NCBI RefSeq assembly: GCF_003545765.1
Contig: NZ_QXIO01000001.1
Location: 1-64,000, forward strand
Origin: Colwellia sp. RSH04
GTDB lineage: Bacteria > Pseudomonadota > Gammaproteobacteria > Enterobacterales > Alteromonadaceae
DNA: 64,000 nt
Direction: 5' to 3'
A program made the position numbers and the translations under genes. Positions 8,002 through 16,371 of the stretch are shown in pieces; the stretch's first letter is position 1, and the number at the start of each line of letters is the position of its first letter. Under the pieces are notes generated by a model, which made no database searches, was not told the DNA's origin, and saw only the letters and a list, made by a program, of their open reading frames with translations.

Positions 8002-8957
8002 TATTTACTCGTATTATGATCATCAACCGCGGCACGTAAAAAACCATCATTATGACTAATAAGTTCTTTTGCAGCCGCCACATCAACTCCCGTTAAAATC
8101 ATTAATATGGCTAACTTGGCGCTATAACCCGATTGCGCTAACGCATCACGCGCAACTTGATGTTTACAACCTGTGGCTTGCATAACAATGCGGCTTGCTC
8201 TTGCGTACAGCTTTTCATTACTCGCATTAACATCAATCATTAAATTTTTATAACTCTTACCACGACGTATCATGCTGGCAGTAGTTAACATGTTAAGAAT
8301 GAGTTTTTGCGCGGTTCCAGACTTCATCCTTGTTGAACCAGTTAAAGCTTCAGGGCCAACTTCAGCGCAAATACCAACCTTAGCATTAGCTAAAATAGGT
8401 GCCCCAGGATTACAGGTAACAGACACTGAAACAGCGCCAAGCTCATTAGCATAATCGATGGCTGAAATAACGTAAGGAGTTCTACCACTTGCAGCAATAC
8501 CAACCAAAACATCGTTTTTATTTAAAGCAACATGTTTTAAGTCTTTTATAGCTAACAACTTATTATCTTCTGCCCCTTCTACCGCTTTATATATTGCACT
8601 TTCACCGCCAGCAATAATGCCAACCACCATCTTATCACTGACTGAAAACGTAGGAGGACATTCTACCGCGTCAAGAATACCTAAACGGCCGCTGGTGCCT
8701 GCTCCAATATAAATAAGTCGACCACCGTTTTTAAAGGCTTCAACGATATAGTCAACAGCAACAGAAATTTCAGGAATTGCTTTTTCTACGGCAGATGCGA
8801 CTAAATGATCTTGCTGGTTAATTTGTTTTAAAATATCGATGGTAGGCAATAAATCTATTTCTAAAGTAGCAGGGTTTTGTCCTTCTGAGATCATCGAAGC
8901 TAAATCATTAATCAACGCTTGCTCTTTCGCCATAGATTCTTGAGGTGTTACTGACAT
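8001..8957 (-). CDS. murQ: N-acetylmuramic acid 6-phosphate etherase
   Basis: Cleaves the lactyl ether of MurNAc-6-P, giving GlcNAc-6-P and D-lactate in cell-wall recycling. The SIS domain shows [20 protein letters not shown] (sugar-phosphate site and catalytic glutamate region), [19 protein letters not shown] and [16 protein letters not shown]. The 318 residues match the family (about 300). The C-terminal helical part ([16 protein letters not shown]) is typical. It is first in a two-gene unit with namZ. AGGA lies upstream of its ATG. No murR regulator is adjacent. Confidence 0.95.
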   Translation of the reverse strand: MSVTPQESMAKEQALINDLASMISEGQNPATLEIDLLPTIDILKQINQQDHLVASAVEKAIPEISVAVDYIVEAFKNGGRLIYIGAGTSGRLGILDAVECPPTFSVSDKMVVGIIAGGESAIYKAVEGAEDNKLLAIKDLKHVALNKNDVLVGIAASGRTPYVISAIDYANELGAVSVSVTCNPGAPILANAKVGICAEVGPEALTGSTRMKSGTAQKLILNMLTTASMIRRGKSYKNLMIDVNASNEKLYARASRIVMQATGCKHQVARDALAQSGYSAKLAILMILTGVDVAAAKELISHNDGFLRAAVDDHNTSK

Positions 8958-9004
8958 AGTTAAATTTCCTGTAGCGCTAATAATTGAAAGAACAATTCAA
9001 CAGT

Positions 9005-9235
9005 TTACTCGTCAAAATAGAGTTTCTTAAATGTTTTTAGGTTCCAGCCAATCATGACTTCATTGCCTATTTTAAGGGCGGGAACCGAACGAGCGCCTAT
9101 CGCATCAAGTTCTTTTCTGCCTCGTTGCATTTTCGCATTAGTTAACCTGTATTTAATACCATTATTATCTAGGTATTTCTGCGCTTCTCGACAATGTGGG
9201 CATTTATCTGAAATATATAAAACAACGCGTTTCAT
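9005..9235 (-). CDS. Small glutaredoxin/thioredoxin-fold protein
   Basis: 76 residues with the redox motif CPHC at positions 13-16 (ISDKCPHCREAQKYL), the cis-proline strand ARSVPALKIGNEVMIGW and a closing helix. This is a minimal glutaredoxin-like fold, similar in layout to NrdH or Grx proteins. It is likely a cytosolic disulfide reductant with an unknown partner. AAGG precedes the ATG. It lies 47 bases upstream of murQ on the same strand and may be co-transcribed, but no functional link is evident. Confidence 0.75.
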   Translation of the reverse strand: MKRVVLYISDKCPHCREAQKYLDNNGIKYRLTNAKMQRGRKELDAIGARSVPALKIGNEVMIGWNLKTFKKLYFDE

Positions 9236-9266
9236 TATTAACCTTTATGAAGTTTTTATAGACTAG

Positions 9267-9334
9267 CTATTTTACTGAGCTCTCTATTTTTCTGTACTAT
9301 CTATTTTTCTATACTACCTATTTTACTGAAGTAT
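9267..9334. repeat. Four tandem 17-bp units
   Basis: Units begin at 9267, 9284, 9301 and 9318: CTATTTTACTGAGCTCT, CTATTTTTCTGTACTAT, CTATTTTTCTATACTAC, CTATTTTACTGAAGTAT. It is a short diverged minisatellite between the glutaredoxin-like gene and the AraC remnant. Confidence 0.75.
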
Positions 9335-9421
9335 CGGGCCTATACAAAGAAAAAATCATGCAAGTTATAATGATTCGGGCTCAATGACGACATTGCGAGA
9401 GCTATCTTTAGTCTTAGCTCT

Positions 9422-10393
9422 TTAGCACTTTTCTTTAGTTCGCTGTCGAAAGTCTGTTGGTGTTTCACTAAACCATACTTTAAAAGCACGACAAAAATTT
9501 GCAACATCACTATAACCAAGTAACTCTGCTATCTAATTCGTTGTTCTATCACTTTTAAGTAAAGTAAGCGCATATTTTTGCCTACGTGCTGATAAAATTT
9601 GTTTTTACGATATATCAGCTTGTTTTAATTGCCTAATAAGTGTGCGTTCCGTCATATTTAGCTGTTCGCATATTACGATTAATGTTGGCGGTATATTGGT
9701 TTCTTTTCGGCCGGCCATAACATCTGCGTAATGCTGTTCAATAATAGCTTCCACTCGCTGTTTAATGCTGATGTTTTGCTGCTGACTTTTAGCTAACATT
9801 TTACAGTCATTACTATGGGTTTGATGTGCAGCGTCATCGGCAAGCGGATTAAGTGCATTCCAAATTTTGTGCGAGAGTTTGACTGAATTATGTGCACAAT
9901 CAAATATTATTTGAGACTTGTAGCGATGCTGCAATAAATCGCCTTGTGCTGCAATTTGCTTTGTCGATAGCTGAATATCATGCCAATCAAACGTGCCATA
10001 AAGCTGCTCAATCATCACTTCAATCGGCCTAGCAGGGGCATTAAAAAATACTTGTTCAAATAATGGATCTCCACTTATATATACCACATTAACTTCAACG
10101 CAATTTGACTGATAGCTAACGGAGTATTTATAGACATTACAACGAAGCAAAAACCATTGAATAAACGTTTCAATGGCTTGTCCAACCGTACCTGCACTTA
10201 AGGCCGCAGCACTTAAGGCCGCAGCACCCACCGCACCATGACTAGATACGCCTAGTTTTTCACCCAACTCAACTGACCAATTCCGATCATTTATGGTTAA
10301 ATCCACTTGATGAACAATTCGATGCACGTCACTTAGCTTTATATACAAAGGCACACAGTTTATATCTTGGGGCAGTGACGTTCCTTCAATCAC
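9422..10393 (-). pseudogene. AraC-family regulator with two in-frame nonsense codons
   Basis: The first 262 codons (from a GTG at 10393) encode an AraC-type sensor domain (Arabinose_bd-like, with WSVELGEKLGVSSHGAVG) and the first helix-turn-helix (IVICEQLNMTERTLIRQL). A TAA at 9605-9607 stops the frame, which then reads on as SARRQKYALTLLKSDRTTN. A TAG at 9533-9535 is followed by IAELLGYSDVANFCRAFKVW and a natural stop at 9422. The second helix-turn-helix is well preserved, so the two stop codons are recent point mutations. A 15-bp in-frame duplication lies at 10194-10223 (LSAA repeated). Upstream codons as far as 10420 also look coding, so the true start may be lost. Confidence 0.85.
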
Positions 10394-10439
10394 TTCTTCA
10401 TAGTTGACAATACCAAGATTAAACGCAATTAATGCCTAA

Positions 10440-10532
10440 ATCCATATGGTTACTGATACTTTACAACAATTGGGTGTCGCGCCAGAAAGTATCCACTGTG
10501 AACAGTTTATTCCTGAGCAAATAAAGCCCTAA
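10440..10532 (+). pseudogene. C-terminal scrap of a ferredoxin-NAD(P) reductase domain
   Basis: Reads MVTDTLQQLGVAPESIHCEQ then FIPEQIKP and a TAA. This matches the end of the NAD-binding domain of FNR-type reductases (VxxxLxxLGVxxExIHxExF). The next codons, in the same frame, lead straight into the ferredoxin domain at 10548. The stop therefore splits what was one reductase with a C-terminal 2Fe-2S domain, and everything before residue MVTD is deleted. Confidence 0.7.
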
Positions 10533-10547
10533 GGTGAAAGCTATCAA

Positions 10548-10820
10548 GTGACAATAAATTTGATTTCAAATCAAACAAAAACAATTTCTGTCGCTGAAAA
10601 TCAAAACGTATTGAGCATAGCGCAACAACAAGGCATAAACATGTCTTATGCATGCAGTACTGGTTATTGCGGCAGCTGTAAATGCAAGATGGTTTCAGGT
10701 AAAGCCGCTGAGTTACCCATAAGTGCTAGCGGAATTTCTCATGATGAGATTGAGCAGGGTTACACCTTAGCTTGCCAGTGTAAGCCTTTAGGTGATTTAA
10801 CATTGTTAGAAGTTGATTAA
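10548..10820 (+). CDS. Plant-type 2Fe-2S ferredoxin domain, probably a leftover of a larger reductase
   Basis: 90 residues. The cluster ligands are in YACSTGYCGSCKCKM and LACQCKP (C-x4-C-x2-C ... C), followed by the usual GDLTLLEVD end. It opens with GTG and no clear ribosome-binding site. The frame is continuous with the reductase scrap upstream except for one TAA, as in Hcr-type FAD/NAD/2Fe-2S proteins. It may still be translated as a free ferredoxin, but it is more likely a dead fragment. A MITE-like element begins exactly at its stop codon. Confidence 0.6.
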   Translation: MTINLISNQTKTISVAENQNVLSIAQQQGINMSYACSTGYCGSCKCKMVSGKAAELPISASGISHDEIEQGYTLACQCKPLGDLTLLEVD

Positions 10821-11014
10821 CCTCAGCTCGGGATAATAAATAGCTCCCTAGCAGCTATTTTTCCTTACTTCTGTGTTAAATTCATAAACAATAGAATAAC
10901 TATTCTTAATGAATTTGGCTTGAAGTAAGAAAAACTATCAAGCTAGTGAGTTGCTAAAACCACAAGTCTAAAAATTTTAAAACGATTAACTTATCTATTA
11001 ACCCGAGCTGAGGT
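10820..11014. mobile_element. MITE-like element, 195 bp, with TIRs and 6-bp target duplication
   Basis: Perfect 13-bp terminal inverted repeats ACCTCAGCTCGGG (10820-10832) and CCCGAGCTGAGGT (11002-11014) are flanked by TGATTA on both sides (10814-10819 and 11015-11020). The interior is itself palindromic: TTTTTCCTTACTTC (from about 10858) pairs with GAAGTAAGAAAAA (from about 10921), and AAATTCAT pairs with ATGAATTT, so the whole element folds into one long hairpin. It has no reading frame. These are the marks of a non-autonomous transposon. Confidence 0.75.
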
Positions 11015-11032
11015 TGATTATTAAGGCAAAAA

Positions 11033-11061
11033 AAGGGCTATTTAAACTTAAATAGCCCTTT
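11033..11061. terminator. Bidirectional Rho-independent terminator
   Basis: AAAGGGCTATTT-AAACTT-AAATAGCCCTTT is a perfect 12-bp stem with A-rich sequence on the left and TGATTTT on the right. It can end transcripts from the lipoprotein gene on the minus strand and any rightward transcript from the ferredoxin remnant. Confidence 0.8.
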
Positions 11062-11157
11062 GATTTTATCAACGTGCGCGGTTAAATAAAGTGCGAGACA
11101 AAAACCCTTTAATTACCACAAACAGTGTTCAGCCTTGCTGTGCAAAGCCAATATTTC

Positions 11158-11532
11158 TTATTTTGTAATACACAACTTGGTTTTTAATGGCCACTCTTGC
11201 TGTGTATCAGTACGTTTAAGTAAACAGTTTTCTCCTTGCTTTCTTAACTCAAAAACTAAGGCTTGTTGCATTTCTTTTGCATACACTTTAACACCTGAAG
11301 GTGACGATACAGGCGCAGAAGCTAGTAACAATTTACTCGACTCTTGAAATACATCTTGAGCAATAGGAACATTCATCCCGCCCAACGCTTTACTCACCGT
11401 TTCAACAATTTCAGCTCTCGCCACACTACTATTTTCAGGCAGTAAAGCTGCTACTGATTCATTCGCTTTACTAGAACAGGCAGCAAGTAAACTCACAGTT
11501 AAGCTTATTAACAAGATAGATTTAGTTGTCAT
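11158..11532 (-). CDS. Small predicted lipoprotein
   Basis: 124 residues with a type II signal: hydrophobic ILLISLTVSLLAAC with the lipobox cysteine at about residue 19, then SSKANES. The mature part is mostly polar with cysteines in GENCLLK and TKLCITK that could pair. Family not recognised. Its ATG shares a base with the stop of the S41 protease gene (TAATG), so it is made from the same message. It may be a partner or accessory of that protease. Confidence 0.75.
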   Translation of the reverse strand: MTTKSILLISLTVSLLAACSSKANESVAALLPENSSVARAEIVETVSKALGGMNVPIAQDVFQESSKLLLASAPVSSPSGVKVYAKEMQQALVFELRKQGENCLLKRTDTQQEWPLKTKLCITK

Positions 11533-13229
11533 TATTGCTCACCTACTTTGGTATTAACATCTCTAAACTTGTCAAAGTAAGCATCATTAAGAATTGCATC
11601 TTGTAGAGGTGTGCGAATGTTAAGCCTTGGCTGTGACTGACTAGAGCTCTCTAGAGTAAGTGGTGTATTAGTTGCCGAGTTTATATTCTCAGGAGATGAA
11701 GACGCAAACTGCTTTACTGTGGGTATAACTTCAGGGCAAGCATTATTCGCTAAATAATACAAAGCACTTGATAATAATAGCTCTTGTTCATCACCCAACG
11801 CATTTAAATAATCTTCTTCAATAGGACAACCTTGTACTTGGTCTTGTCTACCTGCCTCAGGCAATGAAGCCGGAATTAAACCATCAGCATAATCACCAAA
11901 ACCTAAATGGTTTTCACCTTTAAATTGCACAGTAAAGTAGGTTGAACCACAGTTATCTTCACTGACAAAACCATAAGGCTTACCACAGGTAGTTTCACCA
12001 ATTTGAATGACTTCTACACCTACCCCAATTAAGGCATTCATGAAAGATTCACTGGCAGAACAAGAAGAGCCTGTTGTTAAAACATAGACCCGAGGTAAAT
12101 CAAGCGTCGGTAATGGTTGGTTCTCTTGAATAATAGAATCACCACCAATTAAACGACGTAAATCAATGGTTGTGTCGAGAAAAGGAATGGTCTGATTTGC
12201 TGTTTTATCATTATAAACAATAGTTTCATACAGTTTATTCTTAGTGCTAGCATTACCTGCAACCATATAAGCAAGCTGCGATGATATAGCTAAAAATCCG
12301 CCACCGTTGTATCGTAAATCAACAACTAAATCAGTAATTTGTTCTGCTGAAAATTCAGTAAACTGTTCAAATAAGTCTTTTTCTACTGTCGCATTATTAA
12401 AAGAGTTTAATAATAAATAGCCTACTTTACCTTGTGGAGTGTTAATAGTTTTCGCAAGCTGTAAAGGTTTGCCAGAAATAGCAGCCGTTTGTAATGACAC
12501 TTCATATTCTTCATTGTTGATATCAATAAATTTAAAGGTATGTGTTTCACCTTCATTACGACTAAACATTGCTGCATTTAAAGTATTAATATCACTTTGA
12601 CTGGTAGTGTTTACAAAATCGATACCATCAACTTCTAATAGTTTAGAGCCGCGCGAAACGCCTAAAGTAAAAGCCTGAGTGTCAGGTGTTACATTTTTAA
12701 CTTGCCAGCTTCGTGGTGCAGTATTGTTTTGATAGTCAAAACTAATACCGTAACCGTATGTGACACCAAGTTGAGTTTGCTCTTCTACTTCACTGGTTGG
12801 CTGCATCCAATGAAACTGATCTTTTGGTGTACCTGAAGCGGTTACCGCCATTGTTTTCAGTTGGTCAAAATATTCAACTAAGCCATAGTTTGCAGGGTCT
12901 TTATCAATAACCTCTTTATACCAAAGATATGTTTCATGGTTAAAAGCACGTTGCCAATGTTTTTCTAGTAATTCACTTCCTGCTTTATCAGGGTAGGCAA
13001 TATTGGTTATTGGGCTACTGCCACTTCGAGGAGACTCACACTGAGCAACAAAGTTACTAGAAGACAGAAACTCATCTTGAACCCATGTGGGGCCCATATT
13101 TCCATTTACTGGTGAAGTGAATGTATTGCCAGTCGATTCGCCTGAGCCACCACAGCCTGAAAGTAGTGTGAGACCTAACGCGACACTGAGCGAAAGCATT
13201 GATTGTTTGTTATTTCTGAGAAAAGACAT
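11532..13229 (-). CDS. S41-family serine peptidase, lipoprotein with PDZ domain
   Basis: 565 residues. Lipobox LLSGC near residue 26, followed by a GGSGEST linker, places it in the outer or inner membrane facing the periplasm. A PDZ domain (about residues 140-250) contains DTQAFTLGVSRGSKLLEVDG. The S41 core has ITDLVVDLRYNGGGFL, RVYVLTTGSSCSASES (nucleophile Ser) and EVIQIGETTCGKPYG. Paired cysteines SSC and TTCGK, and EDNCGSTY, suggest a disulfide-stabilised periplasmic core. The C-terminal ~60 residues are Ser/Pro-rich. Substrate unknown. First gene of a two-gene unit with the lipoprotein. Confidence 0.88.
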   Translation of the reverse strand: MSFLRNNKQSMLSLSVALGLTLLSGCGGSGESTGNTFTSPVNGNMGPTWVQDEFLSSSNFVAQCESPRSGSSPITNIAYPDKAGSELLEKHWQRAFNHETYLWYKEVIDKDPANYGLVEYFDQLKTMAVTASGTPKDQFHWMQPTSEVEEQTQLGVTYGYGISFDYQNNTAPRSWQVKNVTPDTQAFTLGVSRGSKLLEVDGIDFVNTTSQSDINTLNAAMFSRNEGETHTFKFIDINNEEYEVSLQTAAISGKPLQLAKTINTPQGKVGYLLLNSFNNATVEKDLFEQFTEFSAEQITDLVVDLRYNGGGFLAISSQLAYMVAGNASTKNKLYETIVYNDKTANQTIPFLDTTIDLRRLIGGDSIIQENQPLPTLDLPRVYVLTTGSSCSASESFMNALIGVGVEVIQIGETTCGKPYGFVSEDNCGSTYFTVQFKGENHLGFGDYADGLIPASLPEAGRQDQVQGCPIEEDYLNALGDEQELLLSSALYYLANNACPEVIPTVKQFASSSPENINSATNTPLTLESSSQSQPRLNIRTPLQDAILNDAYFDKFRDVNTKVGEQ

Positions 13230-13439
13230 TATTTATGTTCCATTATTAATAAAATCCATGAGTTGCTTGATTATTTATAAACCGTCAACACAATTAAAGA
13301 CTCGCCATATTAACTTTTTGTTAATCAATATACAATTAAGTACAACGAGCTAAAAAAGAGCATCAAGAAAAATATTCCTTTATAAGTACTCTGACAATAT
13401 ATTGTGAATCATTTGTGAAAAAATTAATACGCACTCATA

Positions 13440-14006
13440 TTATTCAGGCTTTCTCGCCAATAACGTCGCAAACTGAAGTTGAGCGCCATTATGCATAGTG
13501 CCAACATCTTCATTGTACTTAACCACGTCCCACTCTTTATAGACTTCAGGTAACTGACCTTCTTTCAAGGTAAATGGAAAAGGTACTGGGCAAGGATGCG
13601 TGTTGGTATGCATCGCACAAACAATAAGATTATAGCCCCCCGGTAGCGTGTTTTTTTGCATATCAGCAAGCACAGCATCAACTCGAGAAGCATCAATAAA
13701 CATTAACGTTACCGTACAAGAGATAAAGCCATAATCATTATTAAGACATGCTTGGTTTATATCATAAACTTGTGCCTTAATATTTGTAATCCCCTGCTCT
13801 GCACTGATGTTTTGTAACATCTCAATGGCATTCGGGTTGGCATCTATAGCGGTAACATTGAAGCCGAGTTGGCTAAGATAAAGTGCATTTCGGCCATTCG
13901 AGCAGCCCATATCTAAGGTGTCGCATGGTGCTATAACCTTACATGCATCAACAACTTCACTGTGTGCGGGGTTTAAGCCATAACGGCTATTAATATCTAT
14001 GGTCAT
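13440..14006 (-). CDS. tehB: TehB-like SAM-dependent methyltransferase
   Basis: 188 residues. SAM-binding motif I is DTLDMGCSNGRNALYLS; motif II, FNVTAIDANPNAIEML, carries the acidic residue that binds the ribose. Later VTLMFIDASRVDAVL, PGGYNLIVCAM and HPCPVPFPFTLKEGQL match the TehB family, which confers tellurite resistance by methylation in E. coli. No tehA lies beside it. It stands alone with short flanking gaps. A general small-molecule methyltransferase is the alternative. Confidence 0.85.
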   Translation of the reverse strand: MTIDINSRYGLNPAHSEVVDACKVIAPCDTLDMGCSNGRNALYLSQLGFNVTAIDANPNAIEMLQNISAEQGITNIKAQVYDINQACLNNDYGFISCTVTLMFIDASRVDAVLADMQKNTLPGGYNLIVCAMHTNTHPCPVPFPFTLKEGQLPEVYKEWDVVKYNEDVGTMHNGAQLQFATLLARKPE

Positions 14007-14210
14007 GTGAACAACATAATTGAAAAAATAAGAAGGTTATTCTACGCTTGAGCAAGCACTCATTAATACCAATAGATAATGTTTATTGCGTAAGTTTGAC
14101 CCTAATCAAAAAGTAGTTTGCATATGAAGTGCTCTTTAACAATGCTATTGCTTGTAGCGATAACTTAGCTGTTAAAAAAGTAGGTGTTAAAAACGTAAGT
14201 ACAAAACAAC

Positions 14211-14245
14211 AACGTAGGTACCAAAACGTTTTTAGTACCTACGTT
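14211..14245 (-). terminator. Hairpin downstream of the SulP gene
   Basis: AACGTAGGTACC (14211-14222) pairs with GTACCTACGTT (14235-14245). It lies about 90 bases past the stop of the sulP gene. The T-run on the minus side is weak (GTTGTTGTTTTG), so it may be a terminator or an mRNA 3' end structure. Nothing else was recognised in the 327-base gap. Confidence 0.5.
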
Positions 14246-14333
14246 ATATATTTATATAGGTGAAATTCCTATGAATTATCTTTACTTACTATCTGATTTA
14301 TAAAAGATAAATGGTTTTTCCTTATAAATAACG

Positions 14334-16013
14334 TTAAGCCGTAAAGTTATTAGTAGATTTCACACCATCATCAGACATACTTTCAAGTGCCGCTTGTAAT
14401 GCATCATCACGATACATAAATGTCTTCTCATCAGGTACTAAATTAAATACGTCAAATTTATTCAGTTGTTGACGAGTTTGTTCATTTGGACACAGCAGTA
14501 AAACCTCACAGTTTGCATCTTGCGCGTCTTTAATTGCATTTTCAATTGCAATACCTACCGTCACATCAATAAAAGGCACATCGGTTAAATCGACTATCAT
14601 CACGCTGTAATCTGAAGCCCTTGAATGTTGGCGTGAAATGGCCTTAGATACACTAAAGATCATTGGACCCGATAGATATAAGAAAAGGACTTTGCCATTG
14701 GTTTTATCTAATAGATCTCGCTCTTTTGGTGTTAATGGCACGTCATCGTCATCTGCATCACTAATCGTTCTCACTTGACGTTCTTGCTCTCGGCTTAGCC
14801 TTTCAATGATCATAATATTAGAGATAAAAACACCAAGACCAACCGCAATGATTAAATCAACGAAAACCGTTAATAGCATAACACCGTACATAATAACCAT
14901 GCCTTGCAGGCTGATTTTATGTGCTCGTTGAATAAAGCTCCAATCTAAAATATTAAAACCGACATAAACTGCAATTCCAGCTAATACAGCCATAGGAATT
15001 GGCTCTGTTAAGCCCCCTGCGACAAGCACAACGAGCGCCAGAATAATAGCGCGAGTAATACCTGATAAAGGTGAGCGAGCCCCAACTTGAATATTAGTTA
15101 CTGTTCCCATGGTTGCACCTGCACCAGGCAATGCTCCAAAAAAACCAGCAATCATATTTGCCAGCCCTTGCCCTCGTAACTCTTTATCTGAATTGTGTTC
15201 TTTACGCGTTAACGAATCACCGATGACCGCTGTTAATAACGTATCAATACAACCTAACGTGCCAAGTACTAAGGCATCAATAACCATAGTAGTGAACATT
15301 TCGCTATTGAAGTGTGGTATAACAAATGACGGCAACCCCATAGGTATTTCGCCGATCCGTCGAATTGAATCTTGATCAAATAAAAGAATAGAAAATAATG
15401 TTACTGCAACTAATGCGATTAATTGAGCGGGTACAATTTTTTTATACTTACTAGGGCATAAAAATAAAATAGCTAACGTTAAGATACCTAAAAACAACTC
15501 ACCAAACTGCACATTCATGATTGTACTTGGCAATTCAGCTAACGTACCTATTACGCCACCGCTAGGGGCTTGGTGTCCCAAAAGAGGAGACAATTGAAGA
15601 ATGATAAGAATAACACCAATACCAGACATAAAGCCTGAAATAACACTATATGGCATTAATGTTATGTATTTTCCAAGTTTTAAAGTCCCCAATAATACTT
15701 GAAACGCACCTGCCATCATCACCACAGTGAACGACATTGCTAGGCCTGTTTCGGGGTATTTTGCCATCATGCTTGTTAAGACCGCAGTCATAATAACTGT
15801 CATCGGCCCTGTAGGCTCTGAAATCAAGCTTGTTGAACCACCAAATAAGGCAGCAAATAAACCAACTAAAATTGCCCCCCAAAGTCCTGCTTCAGCACCC
15901 GCTCCAGACGCTACACCAAACGCTAATGCTAATGGTAACGAAATGACGGCTGTTGTGACACCACCAAACAAATCACCTTTTAAATTAATATTTTCAAAAC
16001 GATTATCAAACAC
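14334..16013 (-). CDS. SulP family anion transporter with STAS domain
   Basis: 559 residues, GTG start with AAGG nine bases upstream. Many transmembrane helices span residues 15-410, including ISLPLALAFGVASGAG, SEPTGPMTVIMTAVL and GCIDTLLTAVIGDSLTRKEH, which fit the SLC26/SulP family. The C-terminal STAS domain (about 440-550) contains MIVDLTDVPFIDVTVG. The substrate could be sulfate, bicarbonate or another anion. Many marine SulP proteins are sodium-bicarbonate importers, but no carbonic anhydrase gene is adjacent to support that. Confidence 0.9.
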   Translation of the reverse strand: MFDNRFENINLKGDLFGGVTTAVISLPLALAFGVASGAGAEAGLWGAILVGLFAALFGGSTSLISEPTGPMTVIMTAVLTSMMAKYPETGLAMSFTVVMMAGAFQVLLGTLKLGKYITLMPYSVISGFMSGIGVILIILQLSPLLGHQAPSGGVIGTLAELPSTIMNVQFGELFLGILTLAILFLCPSKYKKIVPAQLIALVAVTLFSILLFDQDSIRRIGEIPMGLPSFVIPHFNSEMFTTMVIDALVLGTLGCIDTLLTAVIGDSLTRKEHNSDKELRGQGLANMIAGFFGALPGAGATMGTVTNIQVGARSPLSGITRAIILALVVLVAGGLTEPIPMAVLAGIAVYVGFNILDWSFIQRAHKISLQGMVIMYGVMLLTVFVDLIIAVGLGVFISNIMIIERLSREQERQVRTISDADDDDVPLTPKERDLLDKTNGKVLFLYLSGPMIFSVSKAISRQHSRASDYSVMIVDLTDVPFIDVTVGIAIENAIKDAQDANCEVLLLCPNEQTRQQLNKFDVFNLVPDEKTFMYRDDALQAALESMSDDGVKSTNNFTA

Positions 16014-16318
16014 TTACAAGACCTTAAAAGTTAATAAACACCAAAGAGATATCAGACTTAACATAATTTTACCTTTAAATGACACGATAAAAAATAAGTT
16101 TAATACCTGAAAAAGTTTAACCTGCGCATTCAAAAGTAATACTAAAACTTGTCCTATATACTAACACTTACTATAAAACTAACCTTTAGCTAGCTTGCTA
16201 GTTTATCGTTTATTGATAGTCTGAGCCAACCTGCACTCATTTTATTTTCAACTACCGAAAACGATTAAAACCGTTAGAACATTATACAAATTAATAAAAA
16301 GCCTAATCCCGAGACAAA

Positions 16319-16349
16319 AAAATAGACAAACCGAAGTTTGTCTATTTTA
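16319..16349 (-). terminator. Rho-independent terminator after gcvP
   Basis: AAAATAGACAAAC-CGAA-GTTTGTCTATTTT; on the minus strand it is followed by TTTTTTGTC. It lies 23 bases after the gcvP stop. The rest of the 16014-16371 gap shows only AT-rich DNA that should hold the sulP promoter. Confidence 0.85.
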
Positions 16350-16371
16350 TTAATACTCAACTACCTATGAT

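Noticed and set aside
10548-10820. Free-standing functional ferredoxin gene
   Set aside because: Kept only with doubt: the frame is continuous with a reductase scrap upstream except for one stop, so a leftover domain is likelier than an independent gene.
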